Shown: positions 1-8,510, counted from the first letter of the stretch. The stretch is 48,211 nt of DNA from Planctomicrobium piriforme (GCA_945871035.1 CAMBUD010000011.1:1-48211); one strand, 5' to 3'. Notes: a model not told the origin generated them from the letters alone. Program-made: numbers and translations.

Positions 1-551
1 GCGGGAGGCATGCGCAGCTAGCGGTGCTGTCGCTGGTGGTGCTGGGGTTTGCGGCTTGCGATATTCGCGACGAGCCGGTGCAAGGCCCAGCTACCAGCGG
101 GTCACGCTGGCTGGTGCCGGTGGGCACACACCTAGAAAATACCCCGCGGCGCAGCGGCGTTCAAAGGGATTCTTTTTTGAACATCGAATACGTTGATGGT
201 TACGAGGCGGGACGCAAGCGGGCGGCGGCGGCAAAGAAACCGATGCTCGTCGTGTTCCGCGCTACCTGGTGCCGCTGGTCGAGTGAAATGATGCAGGACA
301 CACTGCTGGACGATCAGATTGTGGCTCTGTCACAACGCTTCGTCTGCGTGCTAGTTGACGCCGATCGCAATGCCGATACCTGTCGGGCGTTGGCTGTAAA
401 TGGTTTTCCAACCGTGCTTTTGATCACAGCGGATGGTGAGGAATACTCCCGCAGCACCGGGCGACCGGCGGCCGATCGACTGGCAAAAGCCATGCACCAT
501 GCGCTCGATACAAAATGGGCGGCCGGCGAGGATAATGCCCTCACGCGGTAG
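1..551 (+). CDS. Thioredoxin-fold secreted protein or lipoprotein (5' end outside window)
   Basis: The frame is open to the left edge. The first in-window start is GTG at 24, but it would leave only about a dozen residues of hydrophobic core with no charged start, so the true start is probably upstream. A hydrophobic segment ends in a possible lipobox (GFAAC), followed by a linker and then a thioredoxin-like domain (roughly from residue 70 of the GTG version) with the strands KPMLVVFRATWC, VCVLVDAD and FPTVLLI. FPT is the usual cis-Pro loop. The active site reads WCRWS, so only the first Cys of a CxxC is present, which argues against a normal dithiol oxidoreductase. It is probably exported. 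The exact role is unknown. Confidence 0.75.
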   Translation, partial: GRHAQLAVLSLVVLGFAACDIRDEPVQGPATSGSRWLVPVGTHLENTPRRSGVQRDSFLNIEYVDGYEAGRKRAAAAKKPMLVVFRATWCRWSSEMMQDTLLDDQIVALSQRFVCVLVDADRNADTCRALAVNGFPTVLLITADGEEYSRSTGRPAADRLAKAMHHALDTKWAAGEDNALTR

Positions 552-646
552 CGATGGTTTTATGTACCTTTTATGCATCTCGCGTCTTGCACCAGCTTGT
601 TTGATCAGATTCACGTCTCTTGTAACGCATAACAAAGCACTTAGCG

Positions 647-1828
647 ATGCCGCAGCCGGCTCCCCACCGACAGGAAAAGAAGTTTCACTCCTATCCATGG
701 TGGTCGCCGCGATTCTGGCATGGCATGCCGCTGGGTGTCTGGCTGACTCTCGTGGCTCAGCATCGAGCGCGCGCGGCTTTCTCACGCTGGGGCTTGATGG
801 CGACGGTCACGGCGGCTGCCGCCTTCAATTCGTTGGCTGAGTCGTTCTCTGAGGCCCGCTTCCGTCGTCGCTTGCGCAAGCAGCCGGCCACACCGGCACC
901 GGTGTTCATCATCGGTCATTGGCGCTCCGGCACGACACTTTTGCACGAGATGCTGATGCATGACGACAGCTTCTGCTGCCCCACGACGTATCAGTGTTTT
1001 GCACCGGGACACTTTCTGCTCACCGACCCACTGCTCCCCTCAATCCTGCAATGGCTCATCCCCTCCAAGCGGCCCATGGATGATGTCGCCACCGGGTGGA
1101 GCCGTCCGCAGGAGGATGAATTTGCCTTGGCTAACATGGGCGCGCCTTCTCCCTATCGCCGCATGGCTTTCCCCAATTCGAGTTCGAACCAGCCCGAAGG
1201 ACTCGACCTCAGCCTGCTGCCAACGACTGAAGTGGCGGTCTGGCAGCGGACGATGCGCCGATTCTTGCGTTTGTTGGCTGTGCGCGATCCGCGTCGCCCG
1301 GTGCTCAAGAGCCCACCGCACACCGCCCGGATGGGGATGCTGCTGGAGATGTTTCCCGATGCCCGTTTTTTACATGTTGTGCGCGATCCGTTTGTTGTCT
1401 TTCCTTCAACCATGCGGCTCTGGCGGAGCTTGCACGCCGTGCAGTCGATGCAGGTTGATGCGGGCGACAGGCTGGAGGAATATGTCTTTGCTGCCTTCGA
1501 GGAAATGTACGCCGCGTTTGAACGCGATCGGTCGCTTGTGCCCGCCGACCGCCTCTACGAGATTCGCTACGAAGATCTCGTTGCCGATCCGGTTGCCCGC
1601 ATGCAGGACGTCTACGAGAAACTATCGCTCGGTGATTTTCAGCGCATGCGCATGCCTTTCACTCAGCTTGCTACATCGATGAAGCACTATCGCACCAATA
1701 CCTACCAAAATGATCCTCGCATTGTTGCCGAGGTCAGCCGTCGCTGGAAACCATTTCTGGATCGCTATGGCTATTGTGTGCCGGTCGTCTCAAACGCCTC
1801 CGAACGCCTCGGGAACGCCCGCGGCTGA
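647..1828 (+). CDS. Sulfotransferase family protein
   Basis: The 393-residue product resembles PAPS-dependent sulfotransferases of the Sulfotransfer_3 type. Near residue 90 it has the 5'-phosphosulfate loop, read as FIIGHWRSGTTLLHEML, with the conserved R-S-G-T-T. Near residue 240 it has a 3'-phosphate-binding segment FLHVVRDPFVVFPST (R-D-P-F). An upstream segment (PLGVWLTL onward) could be a weak membrane anchor. The acceptor cannot be told from sequence. The gene stands alone on this strand, and its last 39 bases overlap tail-to-tail with the end of the flhB-like gene. The start is the ATG at 647. No strong Shine-Dalgarno sequence is visible. Confidence 0.85.
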   Translation: MPQPAPHRQEKKFHSYPWWSPRFWHGMPLGVWLTLVAQHRARAAFSRWGLMATVTAAAAFNSLAESFSEARFRRRLRKQPATPAPVFIIGHWRSGTTLLHEMLMHDDSFCCPTTYQCFAPGHFLLTDPLLPSILQWLIPSKRPMDDVATGWSRPQEDEFALANMGAPSPYRRMAFPNSSSNQPEGLDLSLLPTTEVAVWQRTMRRFLRLLAVRDPRRPVLKSPPHTARMGMLLEMFPDARFLHVVRDPFVVFPSTMRLWRSLHAVQSMQVDAGDRLEEYVFAAFEEMYAAFERDRSLVPADRLYEIRYEDLVADPVARMQDVYEKLSLGDFQRMRMPFTQLATSMKHYRTNTYQNDPRIVAEVSRRWKPFLDRYGYCVPVVSNASERLGNARG

Positions 1829-2587
1829 TTCGTGACCTTTTTTAGCCACAGGCGTTGCCGTGCGAAACTGTTTTTCGCGGAGCATTTTGATCTTGGGATC
1901 GGCTTGCAAGCTCCGCGACTCATCACTGAACTCCTCCGGGGTCATTCGCATGCGCAGCTCAAATTGACGACGTGACCAGCCCCACTGGCAGGCGGCAAGC
2001 ACCGCTGCGGCGGCCAATAGCGGCAGCAGAGCCTGCCGCGCAGCGGCAACGAGCTGCGCGGGATCGTAGACTTCTGGCGCGTTGGTGATGAGAGCGACAA
2101 TCGGTTCCATCGACAGCCCAGCGACCACCGTCAGAAATGCTAGCCCGATCGTATTGCCAAGCAGCGCAAGCCCCGTTGAAAATGAAACGATTCTTTTGAG
2201 CCCCGCCAAGGGATCAACCCGTTGGAAGAGCGGCGCGGCACGGGACAGCTTCCAGGCCGATCCATCGAGCATAAACCGCACGGCAATTCCAACGCCGGCG
2301 GCAAAAAGAATCGACAGAACCGTTGGAAATAAGAGTGCTGGCGGAGCCACCAACTCCATTTCGACCGTGGACCCAGACGGTGACAAAATTGCAGCGACGA
2401 TCGACTGTCGCATCCACTCACCTGCTGCCGGCAAAGTCACTCGCGCCCACTCCGGCAGGAGAAGGATCGACGTGACTGCCATTGCCACCCATGCCAGCAG
2501 CGTTGCCATTGGCATGGCGCCTTGCTGCCGCGCCCGTTCGCGTCGGCGTGGCGTGGCGGGAATCGTGCGGTCGGAGGCGTCTGACAA
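1790..2587 (-). CDS. flhB: Truncated flagellar export protein FlhB (membrane domain only)
   Basis: The 265-residue product begins with the FlhB-type sequence TIPATPRRRERARQQG, continues through four hydrophobic segments with the conserved DPLAGLKRI loop, and reaches the linker RMTPEEFSDESRSLQADPKIK that normally leads into the cytoplasmic domain. It then stops about 25 residues later, so the NPTH autocleavage motif and the whole FlhB-C substrate-switch domain are missing (family length is about 350). The start is TTG, supported by an AAAGG Shine-Dalgarno just upstream and by its position 4 bases after the fliR stop. It is the last gene of the flagellar block, and its tail lies inside the end of the opposing sulfotransferase gene. 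Confidence 0.85.
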   Translation of the reverse strand: MSDASDRTIPATPRRRERARQQGAMPMATLLAWVAMAVTSILLLPEWARVTLPAAGEWMRQSIVAAILSPSGSTVEMELVAPPALLFPTVLSILFAAGVGIAVRFMLDGSAWKLSRAAPLFQRVDPLAGLKRIVSFSTGLALLGNTIGLAFLTVVAGLSMEPIVALITNAPEVYDPAQLVAAARQALLPLLAAAAVLAACQWGWSRRQFELRMRMTPEEFSDESRSLQADPKIKMLREKQFRTATPVAKKGHESAAGVPEAFGGV

Positions 2588-2591
2588 ACTA

Positions 2592-3383
2592 TTACCTTTC
2601 TGTCAAACAGGATTCGATCGGCCTGTGAATCCGTGCGCTAAAGCCGCTGGCCCAAGTCTCGGCCCCCCCATACACCGCTCCCAACAGCACCAGCGCCGCC
2701 AGTGCTTGGAGCAACCCAGGGCCGGGTGTGAAGGCGACCGTCCGCAGGCAAATGGCACTGGCTAAATGAAAAGCCAGCACCGCCACCAGCGCTGGCATGG
2801 CAATCCCGACTGCCAAAGATAACGCGAGCGCTGGAATCGTCACTGCCAGCTTGGTCAACAGATCGTTAGCAGGATCGTTCGCGGATAAGACCGTGCCAAT
2901 CGGCATGCAGTGCAGGCTATCGATCAAGCCAGCGACAACGCCCAACTGTCCACCAGCGACGAGAAATGCGCTCAGGCCGATCCACCCCGCCAGCCGCGCC
3001 ATGCCGGCTGTTTGGGCCTCGCTTGTTGGATCAAAATCATCGGCCCACGAGAGTCCCGAAACGCTACCGAGAATACCCCCCGCCCACGCACTGGCGCTGA
3101 TCACAAGCGCAACGGCTGTGCCCATCGCCAGTCCCACAATGAGCTCACCCAAGATTAAGAAGGGCACCGGACATGACGGCACAGCAGCCGATCCTGCCGC
3201 AGTGATGGCCGTGGGAATGGCCACCACCGCTAGTGCCGCGACAAGTGCCAGACGGATACGGATCGAAAGCCCCGGAAAAATAGGGAGGGTGCTCAAGCCC
3301 ACGGCACCCGCCATCCGGGCAAGCACGCCAGCCATCGTAAGGGCCACTGCGCTGAATTCGTGTGCCTGACTAGCCGCATCCAT
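2592..3383 (-). CDS. fliR: Flagellar type III export protein FliR
   Basis: The 263-residue protein is almost entirely hydrophobic and of normal FliR length. It has the family pattern of an N-terminal helix (EFSAVALTMAGVLARMAGAVGLSTLP), a GELIVGLAMGTAVALV segment, and a C-terminal LAVGIAMPALVAVLAFHLASA segment. FliR packs with FliP and FliQ in the export gate of the flagellar basal body. The chosen start is the ATG 5 bases after the fliQ stop. A longer reading frame starting at 3704 merely covers fliQ and is not FliR-like. It is followed by flhB after 4 bases, which indicates translational coupling. Confidence 0.9.
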   Translation of the reverse strand: MDAASQAHEFSAVALTMAGVLARMAGAVGLSTLPIFPGLSIRIRLALVAALAVVAIPTAITAAGSAAVPSCPVPFLILGELIVGLAMGTAVALVISASAWAGGILGSVSGLSWADDFDPTSEAQTAGMARLAGWIGLSAFLVAGGQLGVVAGLIDSLHCMPIGTVLSANDPANDLLTKLAVTIPALALSLAVGIAMPALVAVLAFHLASAICLRTVAFTPGPGLLQALAALVLLGAVYGGAETWASGFSARIHRPIESCLTER

Positions 3384-3388
3384 GAGCG

Positions 3389-3643
3389 TTAAGACCCTCC
3401 AGCAGCGGCGCGGAGCAACTCCACCATTTGTTCCAACATCCACGGCATCACCAGCACAAGCACCGCGACCATTGCCATCAATCGCGGCACGAGACCGACA
3501 ATCTGTTCGTGAATACCGGTCGCTGCCTGCACGAGGCCCATCAGCGTGCCCACAGCAAACCCAACCAGGACCACCGGCGCGAGCACCAACAAGCCCGCAA
3601 GGATTGCCTGCCGCACGTATTCGACGAGTTCGCTTTCGGTCAT
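3389..3643 (-). CDS. fliQ: Flagellar type III export protein FliQ
   Basis: The 84-residue protein has two transmembrane hairpin helices. It follows the FliQ pattern: MTESELVEYVRQAI, then a first helix (LLVLAPVVLVGFAVGTLMGLVQAAT), the conserved IHEQ turn, and a second helix ending PWMLEQMVELL. The start at 3643 has a strong GGGAGG Shine-Dalgarno 5 bases upstream. An in-frame ATG 24 bases earlier would overlap the end of fliP and has no such site. The protein is a component of the FliPQR export gate. The gene lies between fliP and fliR in the usual order. Confidence 0.92.
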   Translation of the reverse strand: MTESELVEYVRQAILAGLLVLAPVVLVGFAVGTLMGLVQAATGIHEQIVGLVPRLMAMVAVLVLVMPWMLEQMVELLRAAAGGS

Positions 3644-3663
3644 GGTGGCCTCCCGCCAATGCA

Positions 3664-4542
3664 TCACGATGCCGTGGCCCGCACGCTATCCAGAAGCGAC
3701 GCAATCACAAGCGACCAGCCATCTGCCATCACAAACACCAACAGTTTTAGCGGCAGTGAGACAAGCGTGGGCGGTAGCATCACGAGGCCAGTGGAAACTA
3801 CGAGGATGGCTACGATCACGTCGAGCACAAGAAATGGCAATAACAGTCGAAAGCCGATGGTGAATGCCGTTTCTAATTCGCTGACAAGGAAGGCTGGCAA
3901 GAGCGTCTCGATTGGCACATCGTCGTAGGTTGTAATCTCCTTGGGTGCGGTGGGATGACGACTGAGGAAGAGCAGCATCGTGTCGCGGTTGTCGGCCTGC
4001 TCGATCTGCGTAGCCATCCAACGGCGAATCGGCAGCGTGCCCCGTTCATACGCTGCAGGAAGGTCAATTTTTCCCTGCTGATAAGGCTCAACCCCTGCCT
4101 GATAGGCGGTGGTCCAAACCGGCCACATCACCATCGCCGAGAGAAAGAGCGCCAGCGAAGTCACAATTTGATTCGAGGGAAGTTGCTGCGTGCCAAGTCC
4201 CTGCCGTAGCAGCGAGAGCACAACGGACATCCGCACAAAGCATGTCGTCATCAAGAGCACTGCCGGTGCAAGACTCACCACGCCAAACATCAGCGCCGCC
4301 GAGAGCGTTGCGTCGAGCGAACGGCCGCCAGAAAATCGGGAAACAATGCCAACCAGCGAGGCAGGAATCCCAGTGCCCTCTAGCGGCTTTGCGTCGCTGG
4401 CCGCTTGGGGCTGGGCAATCGCAACGCTTGGCAGTGGCACGTCGGCCGTGACAGCCTCTGCGCCGCTGCCGACAGACACCAGCAGCAGGGCAAGCAGGAT
4501 CGCTATCAGTAATCGATGCGAGCTACGCAGCAGGGGCGTCAT
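3664..4542 (-). CDS. fliP: Flagellar type III export protein FliP
   Basis: The 292-residue protein has a cleavable signal peptide (RLLIAILLALLLVSVGSGAEA), as FliP usually does. The FliP signature follows: TTCFVRMSVVLSLLRQGLGT, then QQLPSNQIVTSLALFLSAMVM, a cytoplasmic/periplasmic loop, and the C-terminal hydrophobic block FRLLLPFLVLDVIVAILVVS ending near MADGWSLVIASL. It forms the core of the export gate with FliQ and FliR. Its ATG overlaps the preceding fliO-like stop by 4 bases, which shows coupled translation. Confidence 0.95.
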   Translation of the reverse strand: MTPLLRSSHRLLIAILLALLLVSVGSGAEAVTADVPLPSVAIAQPQAASDAKPLEGTGIPASLVGIVSRFSGGRSLDATLSAALMFGVVSLAPAVLLMTTCFVRMSVVLSLLRQGLGTQQLPSNQIVTSLALFLSAMVMWPVWTTAYQAGVEPYQQGKIDLPAAYERGTLPIRRWMATQIEQADNRDTMLLFLSRHPTAPKEITTYDDVPIETLLPAFLVSELETAFTIGFRLLLPFLVLDVIVAILVVSTGLVMLPPTLVSLPLKLLVFVMADGWSLVIASLLDSVRATAS

Positions 4543-5219
4543 GCCGCCTCCTGCCCAGCCGCACGCATGCCTGTGGCCGTTGCTGGTGATGCGCCTGGCA
4601 CAGCTGTCACTTCCGAACGAGCAACTGCCTCGCGGCCGGCACTCGTGGCTCGGAATTCAGCGGGCCGTAAACGCGGATGAAGGCCCCGACAGGCTGCGGC
4701 GATACACCGTGTCGCTTCAGGATCGGTCAACTCAGACAGCGTCTGGCAACCGGAATTGGACACGCTCACTAGCAGCGTCTTGGGACCAAATCGCACGATG
4801 CGCACCATGTGCTGGCCACCCAGCGTGCCCGATCCCAGCACATCAAATACATCTGGTGGTAACGTTTGATCGCGTCGCTTGGACAGTATTCTCAGCAGAA
4901 CAACGGCGCTAAAAGCCGCGGCAATGACCCCCATCACTTTCCAATCGATTCCGGGCGTGACGAGTGTGGCGGGAGATGCCGTGGCCGGAGTGGTTGTCGC
5001 GTTGCTCTGCGAAGACAGCAACACCTCCGGTAGCACGCGCGGGGGCTGATCCGCTTCTGTTGATTCGCTGGCCACGCAGCGACTGGCAGACAAAATGACA
5101 CTGCTGAAGATCCCACTCAAAAGCCAAGCGACTAGCGCAATCGCGATGAGAGTCGACCGACGATTCAGCCTCGAGAAGCGTTGGGGTAAACGTTGGGGTA
5201 AACGTCGTAGAAAATTCAT
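4539..5219 (-). CDS. fliO: FliO-like flagellar assembly protein
   Basis: The 226-residue protein sits where fliO belongs, between fliF and fliP, overlapping both by 4 bases. It has an N-terminal hydrophobic segment (STLIAIALVAWLLSGIFSSV), a low-complexity linker, a second hydrophobic segment (WKVMGVIAAAFSAVVLLRIL), and a FliO-type soluble region with LGSGTLGGQHMVRIVRFGPKT and LVSVSNSGCQTLSEL. FliO helps assemble the FliPQR gate. The second helix plus short basic domain is the FliO core; the N-terminal part is an extension. The first codons contain a 12-bp direct repeat giving RLPQ twice. FliO is poorly conserved, so the name rests largely on position. Confidence 0.8.
   Translation of the reverse strand: MNFLRRLPQRLPQRFSRLNRRSTLIAIALVAWLLSGIFSSVILSASRCVASESTEADQPPRVLPEVLLSSQSNATTTPATASPATLVTPGIDWKVMGVIAAAFSAVVLLRILSKRRDQTLPPDVFDVLGSGTLGGQHMVRIVRFGPKTLLVSVSNSGCQTLSELTDPEATRCIAAACRGLHPRLRPAEFRATSAGREAVARSEVTAVPGASPATATGMRAAGQEAA
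5179..5202. repeat. 12-bp tandem duplication in fliO-like gene
   Basis: CGTTGGGGTAAA occurs twice in a row in the first codons of the fliO-like gene, giving RLPQ-RLPQ on the coding strand. In frame and probably harmless. Confidence 0.9.
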
Positions 5220-6823
5220 GCGGCTGCCTTATAGTCTTGCGGGGATGTGTCGTGTGGGTCCGTCACAAATGAGTCGTTGCTGACTCCCGTCCAATCGATC
5301 TGCGGATGGCCGGTGCGACCAGAGGCCGGTCGGGCAGCACGCACCAGATCGCGGGCAGGGCGTTGACGAGAACCGGCCCACCAGAGAAAACCGGCGAGCA
5401 AACCAACACAAATGCTGGTGGCCGCCAGCCACGTTTCACGCGGCACTTCTGCCACATCAGCGCTGCGCCACGGACGCAATGACAGCACATCATTGAGCGT
5501 GAATGCGGTGCTGTGCCTGCTGGCTGTGCTGTCTTGCGCCTGCGTGACCGACGGCGGTTCAGCCCCAGCGGCGGCCGGTGCCGCGACTAACGGAAGGGTG
5601 GTGGCCGTGAGTTCGCGACGCATGACTGCCGACGGTGCCACGGCAAAACGAGTGATGGTGACATGTTGATTGTCGAGGCTCGGCGTGGCCGGAATCATCT
5701 GCAAAACAAGGTGCCGGATGCGATCGACCTCACGCTGACTGTTTGCGCTCTCGTTTGCGTTCTCGTTGCGATTGAAAACGGCATCCGCTGCTGTTTGAAA
5801 ATAGCTGTCTGGTACTGCGATTGAGACGTGGATCGAGCGTGGCCCATTGTGATTGTGGGCCGCTGGCTGCTGTTTGTCTGGCGGCACAGCGGCCACTCGC
5901 GGCACGATCTCCAGCGGCGCATTGGCCGCGGCGATGCTGGCTGGTGACGCAAGGATCGGCGCAGCGGGCGTCTCTGCCGTAGCATCATCGCTGACGGAAG
6001 ATGGTGCGGGCTCAAAATCAACAGCCACATCGATGACCACACCTTTGATAAATGAGAGCGCCTGCCGCAGTTTGGCGGCGAAATGCCGTTCGTAGCCGAT
6101 CTTTCGCGTCAGCGTGGGATCGGCGGCGGCAGGATCGATTTCTTGTTCCATGGGTCCGATAAACACGCGGCCGCTGCGTAAATCAGTGACGGCGACGTGG
6201 TCTACAGACATTCCGGCAATCGATGAGGCCACCAGCACGCGGATGGCCTGTACCCGCAGCGGATCAAGTTCTGTATCCAACTGCGTGCAGACGTTGACAC
6301 TGGCTGTCTTCAGCGGGCCGCCCCGCAGACCGCCGTCGAATCCCGATCGCTCGGCAACGTCATAGAGCACAGCGGCGCGTTCGATTCCTGGCATCGAGCA
6401 GATGACGAGCGACAATTCCTCCTGCGTGGCCACGCGCAGTAATTCTGATTGAGCCGCCCGGCTTTGCCACGGGCTGTTGTTGGCCAGCGCCCGTCGCAGG
6501 CTGCCGCCAAATTCGCGTGGCATCGCCTCACCGTCAACCAGAGCACGCATGAAGGCACTCTGTCGGCTGCGGGGCACGTAGACGCGTCCATTATCGGTGC
6601 GATAGTCGGTGAGCTTTGCGCGATCGAATGCTGCTTCAATGATTGCCAGTTCGGACGAGGGCAAGACGGTGCCCGCCAGCAGTTCGGTCTCTTCTGGAGC
6701 CGACTGGTCACGAAGCAACCACATCGCCCAGCCGATCGACACCACTACCAATCCGATGGCAATCACTTGTGATGGCGTGAAAAGCAACGAACGTTCGCGA
6801 GAAGCATCTATTGGAGCATCCAT
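5216..6823 (-). CDS. fliF: Flagellar MS-ring protein FliF
   Basis: The 535-residue protein is close to normal FliF length. The first transmembrane helix (VIAIGLVVVSIGWAMWLL) is followed by the YscJ/FliF ring-building domain (LAGTVLPSSELAIIEAAFDRAKL, then the VCTQLDTELDPLRVQAIRVL region with SIAGMSVDHVAVTDLRSGRV). A long less-conserved periplasmic region comes next, then a second helix (WLAATSICVGLLAGFLWWAG). The short C-terminal tail should contact FliG, but its last residues are not strikingly FliG-binding in type. The ATG at 6823 has a GAAGG Shine-Dalgarno. It is the first structural gene of the flagellar block and overlaps fliO by 4 bases. Confidence 0.92.
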   Translation of the reverse strand: MDAPIDASRERSLLFTPSQVIAIGLVVVSIGWAMWLLRDQSAPEETELLAGTVLPSSELAIIEAAFDRAKLTDYRTDNGRVYVPRSRQSAFMRALVDGEAMPREFGGSLRRALANNSPWQSRAAQSELLRVATQEELSLVICSMPGIERAAVLYDVAERSGFDGGLRGGPLKTASVNVCTQLDTELDPLRVQAIRVLVASSIAGMSVDHVAVTDLRSGRVFIGPMEQEIDPAAADPTLTRKIGYERHFAAKLRQALSFIKGVVIDVAVDFEPAPSSVSDDATAETPAAPILASPASIAAANAPLEIVPRVAAVPPDKQQPAAHNHNGPRSIHVSIAVPDSYFQTAADAVFNRNENANESANSQREVDRIRHLVLQMIPATPSLDNQHVTITRFAVAPSAVMRRELTATTLPLVAAPAAAGAEPPSVTQAQDSTASRHSTAFTLNDVLSLRPWRSADVAEVPRETWLAATSICVGLLAGFLWWAGSRQRPARDLVRAARPASGRTGHPQIDWTGVSNDSFVTDPHDTSPQDYKAAA

Positions 6824-6861
6824 GCTCGAGCCTTCGATTCAGCAGAAGTGGGGTGGAGCTA

Positions 6862-7689
6862 TCAAGCGGCCATGCGTTTGGCCCGCCTATGCGGTAGGCG
6901 GATTGTGTAGGCCGTGCCCCCTTCGGGGCAGTTGCAGGCGCAAAGCGTGCCGCCAAGTTGTTTGACAAGCGTGCTGGCAGCCGCCATGGCCAAGCTGTTT
7001 TCATCGAACAACTCTGAAAAGCCTGCTGTGCCGAGCCAAGCTTGTGTTGGCTTGGATAAGCCCGATCCAGAGTCAGCGATCTCGATCTCAATTGCATCGG
7101 CATAGTCGACGCTCGTCACAACCACCTCTCGCGACTGCGGCACTTCGCGCGTACCGCTGAGCTGATCAACGGCCTCCAGTGCACTGTGAAGCAACGTCTG
7201 AAAGATTCGCTGAATCATGGCTGAGTCGGTATGAATGGCATGGACTTGGGGAACATCAATCGTGATGGCTAACGGAGCCAGCCGGCGATGACTACGAGAA
7301 CGAACAGCCTGTGCAAGAATCTCTTCAATCACCTCGCGCGGCGACACCCAGCACCCAGCAGCAGGCTGGTCGGGGGCAACAAGATCCACAAGTTGAGTGA
7401 TCACACACGAAAGCGCCTCGATCTCGCCGCCAATCTGTTGCTGCCATTGGCCAACCGACTCATCGCTCCATTCAAATGCACTCATGCCAGCAGAAAGATG
7501 CGCCAACCGCGGGAGCATGTTCTGCGCAGCACCTTGCACCACAGCGGCTATTTGTGCGGCTGAAAGCCGTGGCAATGACTCATTTATTTTTTTCCCAACA
7601 GCCCCTACCAACGGCAGAATGCAGGGCTCGTCAAGGTCGTGGCTGCTGGCCGTTACAACATTCTTGGGTGCGTTCTCGAATGCGGTCAT
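6862..7689 (-). CDS. Histidine-kinase-like ATPase-domain protein, probably degenerate
   Basis: The 275-residue soluble protein has the GHKL/HATPase_c plan: a helical part with LPRLAHLSAG, an N-box region read as RIFQTLLHSALEAVDQ, a D-box IADSGSGL, and a C-terminal sheet QLGGTLCACNCPEGGTAYTIRLP. The Asn normally found in LLxNAxxA is Ser, and the glycine-rich G2 lid is replaced by DENSLAMAAAS, so ATP binding and kinase activity are doubtful. No sensor or transmembrane region is present. It lies 38 bases upstream of fliF and may belong to the flagellar transcription unit. Start choice is uncertain: ATG at 7689 is used, while an in-frame TTG at 7731 is an alternative. Neither has a strong Shine-Dalgarno. 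Confidence 0.65.
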   Translation of the reverse strand: MTAFENAPKNVVTASSHDLDEPCILPLVGAVGKKINESLPRLSAAQIAAVVQGAAQNMLPRLAHLSAGMSAFEWSDESVGQWQQQIGGEIEALSCVITQLVDLVAPDQPAAGCWVSPREVIEEILAQAVRSRSHRRLAPLAITIDVPQVHAIHTDSAMIQRIFQTLLHSALEAVDQLSGTREVPQSREVVVTSVDYADAIEIEIADSGSGLSKPTQAWLGTAGFSELFDENSLAMAAASTLVKQLGGTLCACNCPEGGTAYTIRLPHRRAKRMAA

Positions 7690-7745
7690 GGGAGACACTT
7701 TCTGACTTTTTGATTGAAAAGAAACCGGCAACTTCTAGGGGCTTG

Positions 7746-8510
7746 TTAATGGGCACAATGCGAATGCTGTGGGGCTCCCGTGCCGCACACCTCGTCCATG
7801 AGCCAGCGATTGACGTCGCCCAATACGGCTCTTGAAAGATCATTTCGGCTGGGATAGATGCGCATGGCAAGCATCGCGCCGGCTGCATGAAACAGACGCA
7901 GCGTCTGGTCGGTGTGTTGGATAGCAGCGTCAGAGGCGTTCCTGTGGCAACACAACAGCATCGGCAATCGTCGCACATCGGTCAGACGTGAGAGCAAACC
8001 TTCGCAGAGAGGGAATGGACCGCCCAGCGAAACAACGCCGGCAAATGACTGCGGATGGCGACAGGCGATGCGGAACGCATCCGAACCGCCACTCCCCTGC
8101 CCGACCAAATAAATGCGCTGCGGATGAACACTCAATCGGTCGCAGACGCGGTCGATTGCACTCCAGACAGCGTCCTCGCGGTCGCCGTTATTCGGAGCAT
8201 TCTGCGCTCCTATTTCGGCAGCGGAAAACTGCGGCCCAACTGCCAGAAAATTGCGCAGGCTCACCCGCTTCATGACCCGGCCCAAATCGAATGCTGGCCC
8301 GTTAGGATCCGCCAGCCAAACCAGCAGTGGATATTCGTAGCTGGGCTCGTAACCCAGCGGCGTAAAGACCTGATCGCCTGCCATCCAATCCGCACCACTC
8401 TGCGACAATGATGCGACCAACCGCGAGTCGTTGTCTGGCGATGTTCGCTGGTCGCTCACCAGCGGGATGGACGTGGGACGCAGGCTCCGTTTGGGGAGAC
8501 GACTGTTCAT
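7746..8510 (-). CDS. Alpha/beta-hydrolase (esterase-like), catalytic His not evident
   Basis: The 254-residue protein shows the esterase/PHB-depolymerase-like layout: YEYPLLVWLADPNG (strand and oxyanion region), the helix DAVWSAIDRVCDRLSVHPQRIYLVG, and the nucleophile elbow GQGSGG (G-x-S-x-G). A later strand reads LPMLLCCHRNASDAA. The segment that usually carries the catalytic His reads YPSRNDLS, so no His is present there, and the acidic residue is also unclear. The chosen ATG at 8510 has GAGGT just upstream. The longer frame starting at 8738 lacks protein-like character. There is no signal peptide, so it is probably cytoplasmic. Substrate unknown. Binding without hydrolysis is possible. Confidence 0.72.
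   Translation of the reverse strand: MNSRLPKRSLRPTSIPLVSDQRTSPDNDSRLVASLSQSGADWMAGDQVFTPLGYEPSYEYPLLVWLADPNGPAFDLGRVMKRVSLRNFLAVGPQFSAAEIGAQNAPNNGDREDAVWSAIDRVCDRLSVHPQRIYLVGQGSGGSDAFRIACRHPQSFAGVVSLGGPFPLCEGLLSRLTDVRRLPMLLCCHRNASDAAIQHTDQTLRLFHAAGAMLAMRIYPSRNDLSRAVLGDVNRWLMDEVCGTGAPQHSHCAH

Noticed and set aside
1790..1850. A frameshift in the six-A run (coding strand) near the end of the flhB-like gene that would restore the NPTH domain
   Set aside because: One-base shifts in either direction give only short tails before a stop or unrelated sequence. One frame reads VTNQP but no NPTH or FlhB-C domain follows, so the domain is absent rather than out of frame.
3384..3704. A longer FliR start at 3704
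   Set aside because: The extra residues are the out-of-frame shadow of fliQ and have no FliR character. The ATG at 3383 fits the family length.
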